Of a stretch of DNA of 64,000 bases, positions 56,640 to 64,000 are shown piece after piece; the first letter of the stretch is position 1; each line of letters opens with the position of its first letter. The position numbers and the translations under genes were made by a program. Source of the stretch: Lutjanus erythropterus (taxonomy: Eukaryota > Chordata > Actinopteri > Lutjaniformes > Lutjanidae); assembly GCA_020091685.1 (NCBI GenBank), contig CM034610.1:7856948-7920947 (forward strand), written 5' to 3'. The notes under the pieces were generated by a model that worked only from the letters and a program-made list of their open reading frames with translations, did not search any database and was not told the DNA's origin.

Positions 56640-57410
56640 TGGAACAATCCACAGGCAATGAAACAAGCACAGCAAGGATGCAGCAACATTCACCACTTTG
56701 TCTAAAACCGAATGGGCAAATAGTCCAACAGCTCAAGAAAAATGTTCCTAAACACACAATTTCAAGGAAGTCAAGGATTTCACCAACTACAATCCATAAT
56801 ATCATGAAATTTTTCAGAGAATCTGGAGAAATCTCTACACATAAGGGGAAAGGCTGAAAACAAACACTGAATGCCCATGACCTTTGACCCCTCAGATGGC
56901 ACTGCATCAAAAGCTCACATAATTGTATAAAGGATACTACATGGGCTCAGGAACTCCTTGGAAAACCATTGTCAGTAAACACATTTTGTCGCCTGCCTGC
57001 AGTCTAGACGTGTCCCAAACTGTGAGGTGCATTATGAAGTGCAAAATGCAACAGCAAACATGCCAGACTGTTGAGCACTTGAAGCTGCACATCAAGCAAG
57101 AATGTGGATGAATTTCACTTTCAAAATTAGTGTCTTCAGTTCCCAAACACTTACTGAGTGCTATTAGAAGAAAAGGTGATGTATCACAGTGGTAAACATG
57201 CCCTTGTCCCAACTTTCTTAGAACAAGTTCCAGGTATCAAATTCCATATGAGTTTACAAAAAAAGAATAAAGTTTGTCAGTTTGAACATTAAATATCTAG
57301 TCTTTTTACTGTATTCCACTGAATATAAGTCAAAAAGGTTTTGAAAATCATTGCATTCTGTACTTATTTGTTTTACACACTGTCCCAACTTTTTTGGAAT
57401 TGTGGTTGTA
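56640..57410 (+). pseudogene. Tc1/mariner-like transposase pseudogene, copy C, catalytic centre deleted
   Basis: Remnant of a cut-and-paste DDE transposase element inserting at TA. The frame 56573-56857 holds a recognisable N-terminal helix-turn-helix: IVQQLKKNVPKHTISRKSRI, then SPTTIHNIMKFFRESGEIS. It ends at a stop where the linker should continue. Downstream DNA (56860-56990) still resembles the second DNA-binding helix region. At about 56990-57000 it jumps directly to the PACS box (CCTGCCTGCAGTCTAGACGT), so the part encoding the first two catalytic Asp residues is missing. The C-terminal segment (IKQECG) ends in a stop at 57109. The 3' terminus GGAATTGTGGTTGTA ends at 57410 at a TA. The 5' terminus is not identifiable. 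Confidence 0.8.
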
Positions 57411-57839
57411 AAAACTTACATGTGCTGTTTTTTTATCAGCTAAAATCCAGTATTTTCAAGATTGTATATTATTAATTATTATATGTTAAATATAATTACC
57501 TTTAAGACTTTGTCCATTTATGTTGGGAAATAAAATTTACAGACAGTGCAATTGAGCAGTAACAGAATAAACAATACAAAGAGCCATTTTTAGTTTCTAA
57601 TCAGAAGTATATAGAGAGGGTGGGTGAATGTTGGATGGATTCATGACCTCATTCTGTTTACAATCCAGGCTCCGGCCCTGCTGGCAGTTTGCACTGCTGC
57701 ATCATTTGAAGAGGAATCCACCACAGGAATAATACTGACCCATTTTATTCTAAGCATAAATGGACAACACTCAGAAGTCCATAAAACTCTCATTTACACT
57801 AAACAAGCACAAAAATGACATTGTCATAGTGTTTGTGTA
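57411..57839. other. Unassigned sequence
   Basis: The plus frame 57624-57818 has no domain. No repeat recognised. Confidence 0.3.
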
Positions 57840-58260
57840 TAATTTTCCTTTCTTTGCTTGTGGTTTGGCATTGAATATGCCTGCGCATATATTCCACTGA
57901 GGCAAACGGCTTGATTTGATGCCTGTGACAGATATTGTTTGAAAAAGAATCTACATAAACACTTTAATGGTGACCAAATGGCGACACACCAGCCGGCTGT
58001 CCTCGCCGTCTTTGATGATGCTTCTCACGGCTTTGTCCGTGTCATTAGCGCGCCGAGCCGGCGTAAAAGGCAACATCAGCGGCGAGGATTTGTGGCGAGG
58101 GGAGGAGGCGCCGTTAGTGAGGTGACAAGGGAGGGGACAAATGTATGGGCGATAGGAGAAGGAGAGGAGGGATTAAAAGAGTTGCTGTTAGTCATTGGTC
58201 GAACTCCAGGGGCCCGGAGTGCATTTATAAAACGTGAGACAGAGGCAGAGTCCGACAACT
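57840..58260. promoter_or_regulatory. CpG-rich block, candidate conserved regulatory element or small gene
   Basis: The left part (57860-57960) reads like conserved noncoding DNA (GAATATGCCTGCGCATATAT, GATGCCTGTGACAGATATTG, the latter with a TALE-homeodomain-type TGACAG). 57975-58115 is densely CpG-rich (ATTAGCGCGCCGAGCCGGCG; CAGCGGCGAGGATTTGTGGC). A 107-codon plus-strand frame (57939-58262) spans it without a stop and is Arg/Glu/Gly-rich, and a minus frame (58076-58258) is also open. No domain is recognised, so high GC alone may explain the frames. Confidence 0.3.
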
Positions 58261-58307
58261 AAAGGCCACATTGTAAACACATGTACGTCATGCTAGAACT
58301 TGTGTAA

Positions 58308-58311
<4 letters not shown>

Positions 58312-58347
<36 letters not shown>
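58312..58347. repeat. (GT)n microsatellite
   Basis: About 18 perfect GT units. A second GT run (58554-58571) and a CA/TA run (58702-58738) follow within 430 bp. Confidence 0.95.
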
Positions 58348-58350
<3 letters not shown>

Positions 58351-58701
58351 TGAAGTGAACAGGGAGCTGAGGACTGCAGCTCTCTGTAATGTTTGTTATT
58401 GTAGCACATTGTGTTTTTTTTTCCCTCCCCTCCTCCATCACTGTTCTCACTCTCTCTTGATGCTACATAATGAAATCCATCCATCCCAATTAGGAGGTGT
58501 CGCAGTCTATTGTGGTGTGAGGGCTCTGAGAATGAGGGTGTGTGTGTGCCTATGTGTGTGTGTGTGTGTGTGAGGGTGGGTGTCAGTCTTTTGAACTGGA
58601 GCAATACACATGACAAACAACTGTACCAATGTGTATACAAAATGGATTCAAATCAGGACAAAAACCTTGTGTACAGTCATATACAGGGATGTATGTGCTG
58701 C

Positions 58702-58738
58702 ACACACACACACACACACATATATATACACACACACA
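58702..58738. repeat. (CA)n-(TA)n-(CA)n compound microsatellite
   Basis: CACACA run, then ATATATATA and ACACACACA. Confidence 0.95.
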
Positions 58739-59003
58739 GCCCAAGATCAATCACCCCCACACATGCTGCAGGAGAGTGTTTTTGTTTTGAGAGGAAGAGG
58801 GGTTAATTACTTGCATTCTTCAATCGGAAACATCTTTCCACCTTCCCCCTCTCAGAGCCTTTAGCTTCTCTTTCATTCTACACTCTAAAAACATGGGCTC
58901 CAGCTGGGTTCCACGCATGAAAAAGGAACATTAGAAACAGGTTCCTATAATACAAATCAACCCTTTTCGGGGTTTTCCCCTTTAACCAATCCATACTTTA
59001 AAA

Positions 59004-60427
59004 CCTGGGTGTCAAATATATGGCCCGTACACCAGAACTGGCCCACCAAAGGCTCCCAGCCAGCCCACTAGATGACTCTGCACTAGGGTTGGGTACCAAT
59101 ACAGAACCAATACTGGTACCTGCAATTTGGTACCTGGCAGGACCTTTTTTCGATACTTTACTCTCTCTGTAATATCATAAATTAATTGATTTTGTAAAAA
59201 AAAACAGTAAGTCTATTTATTTATTTTGTTATTCACTTATTTATTATTTATAACACACAACACAAACTAAAATCCATCCCTCTCTCCTCTCAAACTTGCC
59301 TCGTCTTGTCTCAACCTGCAGCTGTTGTTTATGTCACAGAGGAAACACGAGATATGCTTCCTGTTATGTTCTGGTTCTTGTTATCACTGCTGTGCTTACA
59401 TACTGTAATATTTCCCCGTTAACAGTCAGCAATTCAAAAATATTCATACTAAGGTTTCGGACAAGTCAACCAAGACTAATAACTTATCCAACAAGGTAAC
59501 TAATCACCTGAACATGTTGATGTCAACCTGAAGTTGTTGCTGTCAACTCGCTTAAGGTTTTGTTGTCCATGGAGAGTTAATTTACACTGTTTAGATGCTG
59601 GCTGCAAGGTACCATTAGCTCCTGTGGGGGATTTACCTTTGAGGTTATAAAAAAGGTGCACTCTTTAGTTTTGAGATATAATGCATCACAATTTGGCGCC
59701 AACTGATTTAGTGTGAACTGTACCAAGCTGGTACCATTAAAAGTACAGAGTTCGGTACCCAACCCTACTTGGCACAGTGTGAAAACTGCAGAGAAGTAAT
59801 TAATTACAATAAAATCAGATGCACTGCTATTCCAAATAGGAGCAACAGGACCTATACTGGCTACGATATTCTGGATCCCATGTCTACATACAGGCCATAC
59901 TGTTAATGCAGGAGTTGCTGGTTGAAAATTTTCCAAGAAATATAGATAACTTCCTATTTCCTCCACAGAGGTCAATGAGAAGCCAGTGTGCTTGTTGTGT
60001 TCACAGCACCTTTCAGTCACCAACAATATCTGGCACCACTATCAGCCTCATCATAGCAAAACATACAAGAACTGTCAAGGACAACTGAGAGCAGAGAAGA
60101 TAAATGAACTGTTGGCAGGTTTGAGGAAACAGCAATCTGTTTTTAGTTGTAACTGAGAGATCAGTGATGTAGGTGTGAAAACTGATCTTATTGCTAATGA
60201 AAAAGCATCAGCATCAAAGTCTTAGCCAACTCTGAGGGTGAGATTGTGAAGAATGGCTGCAGAAATTAATAATTAATTGCAAATGTTTTCTTGTACTTCT
60301 TTAAACTAAAAAACAGGTAAACATTTGGAGTTATATTTATTCATAGGGTGTTATGCAATGGCTTTAATGGTGTGGCTCACTTGAGATCAAATTGGGTTGT
60401 ATGTGTCCAATTAGTTTGACACCCCTG
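59004..60427. mobile_element. Middle element of the nest, hAT-like (GGGTGTCAAA ends)
   Basis: The left end CCTGGGTGTCAAATATATGG and the right end reversed, CAGGGGTGTCAAACTAATTG, are inverted. Flanks CTTTAAAA (58996-59003) and TTTGAAAA (60428-60435) match at 6 of 8 bases, the size of a hAT duplication. The subterminal GGCCCG and GTGTGGCTCACTTGAGATCA are typical of a common fish hAT family. It has no intact transposase; the 149-codon minus frame 59577-60026 has no recognised domain. Confidence 0.75.
59084..59767. mobile_element. Innermost element of the nest, hAT-like (TAGGGTTGGGTACC ends)
   Basis: Left TAGGGTTGGGTACCAATACA and right reversed TAGGGTTGGGTACCGAACTC are inverted repeats. Flanks CTCTGCAC (59076-59083) and CTTGGCAC (59768-59775) match at 6 of 8 bases. 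The family is a common fish nonautonomous element from memory. No transposase frame. Confidence 0.8.
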
Positions 60428-60597
60428 TTTGAAAAGACACAACACTCTAACATGTGGTGGTTAGTAATGAAGTTTCCATTCGAAGAGAAGACAAAAGGAT
60501 GTTATGTTGATGAACCAACTGTGGAAGAAATCTTAGGCTGATTTTGGTGGTTTCCTCACTCCTTTTTTGACTTTTTAGAGTGTAAACTACTTGTTAG

Positions 60598-60760
60598 GAG
60601 GGGAAAAAAGGGGGAGATGAAGAGGAGATGAGGGGGTTAAAAACCCAGGGAGACTCAATGGGGAACAGCTGCAGGGTACTGGGCAAAGGCCAGGGAACGT
60701 TCCGGATGGATAGAGAGAGGACGAGATACCCCCAGGAGGAGAGGAGAGGAGAGAAGAAAT
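60598..60760. repeat. Purine-rich tracts
   Basis: Plus-strand runs GGGGAAAAAAGGGGGAGATG and GGAGGAGAGGAGAGGAGAGA flank an ordinary segment. No frame. Confidence 0.6.
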
Positions 60761-60845
60761 TATTGGAGATTAGATTTTTCTGCCTTTTTTTCTTTTTTTT
60801 TTAGGAGTAATACTGCAAAGATGAGAGAGGGGTAACACGACACAA

Positions 60846-61566
60846 CTACATGAATTAATTCATGTAGCACTTCATGATCTATGTGCTACATATGTACACG
60901 TGCAAGAATTAGCAGTGTCCCAGGCATGACCTAATGTTAAAACAACACATCAATCAATGCAACCACAAATAAGATATTTCAATCATCATGATTTCTGAGT
61001 TATTAAGGATGTTCATATCTTCTTCATAGGGAAGTCTGCAGTTAAAGGGACAGAGCAAAAAAAAAAAACTGACCAGTCACGCTACACTACAATGCTATAC
61101 TGAATTCCATTAGTAATCTTGATTGACTCAGCATTACTTCTTCATTACCTCATCATGTTTGTGGCCCTTTAAATAAAGTGGTGACCTGTCTATCATTAAC
61201 GCTGATGAATAACATACAACTGTACTGTAGTGCCTGGCCTAAAAAGCTTATTCTCCTCAATAAATATCACATCATCACGATATAAAACATTTTTTGTTTC
61301 AATGAACATGAAAATTGTAATGCAAAACTGATCAAGATAAGATAAGATAAGATAACTTATTTGCCAAATCATACATCCGTACTAAGAAATCATGATTACT
61401 GAAACATCTTTGTTGTTGCATTAATGAGCATATTGTTCTTGAATTAAGTCATGCACGATATCCTGTTCATTCTTGCACATTCCCCATAGTTCATGAAGTC
61501 CTACATGACAATTCATGCTTTTCCTTTTATAAAGTCATGTATGAATTTATAAAAATTCATGTACCC
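60846..61566. mobile_element. Long-inverted-repeat element rich in CATGAATT
   Basis: The left end opens with a perfect 22-bp palindrome (60846-60867; CTACATGAATT and its complement), then CACTTCATGATCTATG and GTGCAAGAATTAGCA. The right end (about 61445-61566), read in reverse, has CATGAATT, TCATGTAGGACTTCATGAAC and TGTGCAAGAATGAACAGG in the same order. The interior is unique and noncoding. Confidence 0.55.
61335..61355. repeat. (GATAA)n short tandem repeat
   Basis: About four AAGAT/GATAA units inside the long-inverted-repeat element. Confidence 0.9.
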
Positions 61567-61654
61567 TCACCATGAAGAGACACAAACAGTCAAGAAATGT
61601 CAGAACGGGGGAAAATAAAATGAGAGAAACCAGATAAATTTAGAAAAGTAAAGA

Positions 61655-61835
61655 CAGGATGCTCCCATAGCTCACTTGGTAGGGCATTTGCCCAATGTAC
61701 TGAGGCTGTTGGTCCTCTGCAGTGGTCGCTGGTTCGATTCCCACCTGTGACCCATTTGCTGCATGTCATTCCCCCTCTCTCTGCCCACTTTCCTGTCATA
61801 TCTTCAATTGTCCCTATCAAAATAAAGGTAAAAGC
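61655..61835 (+). mobile_element. tRNA-derived SINE
   Basis: A polymerase III A box-like TAGCTCACTTGG (61668-61679) and a B box GGTTCGATTCC (61731-61741) are about 52 bases apart, as in a tRNA. A tRNA-unrelated body follows (TTGCTGCATGTCATTCCCCC, CTCTCTGCCCACTTTCCTGT) with the end AAAATAAAGGTAAAAGC. This is a common percomorph SINE from memory. Minor drift from tRNA stems suggests an old, inactive copy, not a tRNA gene. Confidence 0.85.
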
Positions 61836-64000
61836 TACTGTAGAAATGTAGCAGCACAACATTGCAGCCACCATGGAAGAGGACCCGAACCCTCTGTAGT
61901 TATAAAGGGCTCATTCTAAATTAGCAGACAGAAGTTGCTCCGGTCTGGACTGGGACTTTCACAGGAGAGTATGCTGGTTGTAGCATTGTTGTCAGAGCAT
62001 GTTTCCTTCATTTCTGCTGACAAATCATGTTCATTTTGTGACTCAGTACAGTAAATGTATTACAGAAAACTATAAAGAAAACTCTGCTGGTTATAGTTAT
62101 TTACAATTGCTTATGTGTTGTTTTTTCTTTTATGGCCACATACAAAAACTCGGGGTGACTGACTGTGTTAAATGAGCAAATGATATCTTCTCATAATGAT
62201 CACAGACCCCTGAATCAAATCAAATTGAAATCATATCGTGGCAGACTCTTTAACAGAGTCAATATAATACAGTGTGTTTTACACTGCTAATAAATACCCA
62301 TCACCAAAAGGAGAGGCAGAAAGGTGCCAAAATATGATTCAGTCTCAAGTTTTCACATCAAGAGAGACCATGCATGAGCAAATATTTTCAACATTGTCTA
62401 AGTGCTGGGTAGCCAGACTTTTAAAACTAGACAAAACCTGGCTAATCTCACATTTTTTTATTGTGTCAGTGTGAAGAGTGTCTCATAGTTGCAGGGAAGG
62501 ATTGTGGGTTTCATGTCGACCATACTGGGGTCACAGGTTTCAGACAGAAAACAGCCCTGTGTTTATGAAATGCAGGAGGTCGTGCTGGTTTGGGTTCTTG
62601 TTAGGTAATGAATCATGATCCAGGAAGTCCAGTTTGAGAGATAAATTCATTTCATTTGACGCCCTATCATAGATTCAATCACTCCAGGAAGATGTGATGT
62701 TGCAGTCGCAACAATTACCGCAAAGGCAACCAATCCTTGTGAATTCTGCAGTCACTTGCACAAATGTCATCTATGTTCATCTCAATGAACTGACACAATG
62801 TTTCATTATTATTATTTATTTATTTTGCTTGTATCTTGTATCTTTATTCTCCTTGGAACAAGTTGTTTCACTTGCTCCTGCAATTTCCTTGCAAACACAC
62901 TTGCTAAAACATTTCTACATGCATCACAATTGTTTGAAAACACTGCCTTGAAATCAGGTATTTTATGCTACAAAAAAAAAAAAAATCATCAATCCAAAAG
63001 CAATTATTTTCTGTTTCCTTGAAATGTCTTCCAATTAAACTGAAGAAATACATCTGAATTACAAAGTAATCCAGCAGGAATGTGCCCTTGCACATTTCTG
63101 ATTGAGCGATGCAGTGCCTTGAACAGCTGCTGTACTGTTTAGCCTTTGAGTGAAGCACTTCGCCTCCCGCTGCTTCAGAGAAGCTGCCCAGGTGCCTGAG
63201 GGAAGGACTGCATCTTTATCTCGCACATTCCAGTGTGAGATGACAGCAGGAAGGTTTGAAGATGAAAAGTGAATGAAAGGGTAAAGATACTGAGAAAGGA
63301 AAACACTTAAGAGATTTGGTTTGGCAGCGATAACTAAATAAAGATATCTCTGAATCCATTATGTAAGAACAGACGAAATCAACAAACACATAAACATAAG
63401 CACAGCCTGTCATCGCTCACTTCCAACCAGCAGAACTTTGGCAGCGTGTTTTGAATAAAAGGATTGTGGGTATCTAAATAAACACCTATCATGTCTGTTC
63501 AACAAAGGCAGATTTATGCTGAGGGCACTTAATTTGTGGTTAGATTTATTACCTGTAGTGACAGATCAGCAAAAAACTACCTTTCATTAACAACCACACC
63601 TTCACTGAGAGAGAGGACATCATTATCTGTCAAACTTGACTGAATGTAAAGTCTCAAGAACAGAGTTTTCTGTGTAAAATAGAGTGTAGACAAGAAGTGA
63701 AGAGTTTCAGAGGCACTGGACAGATGAAAGAGAGCTGTCACAGCTTTGTCTCTTCGAGCTCTGATATGGGCTGAACGTGAGCTCAGTAGCCACCAGTATT
63801 GATTAACACTGTTGTTTTAGTGGAGCGTTGCTGCCACCATGTGCTGTGAATCTGGAAGTTTTTGTAAGGGGCAGCCTGAGTCAAATAATCTGAGAAGTCA
63901 CTTACTATATGTGTATATTGTCAACTTAATATTTCTACTGACCACCACCCTTATTAAATGTATTTGGACAACTGTTTTTGTGAAGGTGACAAAAGTACAC
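61836..64000. other. Unassigned sequence to the window end
   Basis: No gene recognised. ATT-rich run near 62808-62825 and an A run near 62972-62984. The block 63085-63210 (GCAGTGCCTTGAACAGCTGC, CACTTCGCCTCCCGCTGCTT) is of higher complexity and might be conserved noncoding. Frames at 62694-62951, 62798-63022 and 62904-63158 overlap on both strands and lack domains. Confidence 0.35.

Larger units (their letters stand above)
58879..60584. mobile_element. Outer element of a three-level nest (TACACTCTAAAAA ends)
   Basis: Left end TACACTCTAAAAACATGGGC and right end CTTTTTAGAGTGTA are perfect inverted repeats over 13 bp. A TA at each edge fits TA-targeted insertion. Only about 125 bp on the left and 155 bp on the right are its own, and the rest is a nested hAT-like element. 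CACTCTAAAAA-ended MITEs are frequent in teleosts from memory. Confidence 0.7.

Noticed and set aside
61661-61745. A genuine tRNA gene
   Set aside because: The tRNA-like part is fused to a SINE body and tail, with imperfect stems; it is a SINE head.
1-64000. Endogenous retrovirus or other viral insertion
   Set aside because: I saw no paired long terminal repeats, primer-binding site or gag/pol/env-like frames. The only reverse-transcriptase trace is LINE-type.

Overview
The window looks like nuclear DNA of a teleost fish, most likely a percomorph. It is AT-rich, full of long (CA)n/(GT)n microsatellites, and packed with decayed dispersed repeats of kinds I recognise from teleost genomes. These include Tc1-like and hAT-like DNA transposons, short fold-back elements, tRNA-derived SINEs and 3' ends of L2/Rex-like LINEs. 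Family recognition is from memory; no database was searched. I find no convincing host protein-coding gene, rRNA, tRNA gene, CRISPR array or bacterial-style operon. Nearly all open frames here are short and occur by chance or run through repeats (for example Thr-His runs from CA repeats).

Layout. 1-6 kb: a SINE-like or dispersed repeat fragment, a LINE reverse-transcriptase remnant with an FVDD box, a CpG-rich stretch beside a CA repeat, a GGTTCT/AGAACC degenerate array, and a second LINE tail. 6-14 kb: mostly unassigned AT-rich DNA with one end of a transposon-like family and one copy of a repeat that recurs at 19.9 kb. 14-20 kb: a hAT-like element swollen by a T-rich degenerate array, a common teleost repeat at 17.1 kb, CA/GT clusters and a 180-bp fold-back. 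20-27 kb: largely unassigned, with an AGCTAGC-rich array. 27-31 kb: a truncated Tc1 copy inserted in an older repeat, then a TTAA-type element. 32.9-33.4 kb: alternating GT and CA microsatellites. 34-40 kb: a candidate element with a 45-bp minisatellite, a hAT with a perfect 8-bp target-site duplication, and a long-terminal-inverted-repeat element with a second repeat inside it. 40-47 kb: SINE, LINE tail, hairpins, and a Tc1 copy split by another inserted element. 47-56 kb: a BED zinc-finger relic, a 42-bp minisatellite, several repeat ends, and a 41-codon frame after a strong splice acceptor. 56-62 kb: a deleted Tc1 copy, a CpG-rich block, a three-level nest of transposons, a long-inverted-repeat element and a tRNA-derived SINE. 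62-64 kb: unassigned.

The best reading is intergenic or intronic DNA with several candidate conserved noncoding blocks (about 2.2, 16.1, 26.6, 53.2 and 58 kb) between layers of transposon debris. The most informative signals are internal to the window. They are the nested insertion at 58.9-60.6 kb, the split Tc1 copy at 43.3-44.3 kb, the hAT with matching duplications at 36.4-37.2 kb, and families present more than once. I do not see an undescribed gene system and do not claim one.
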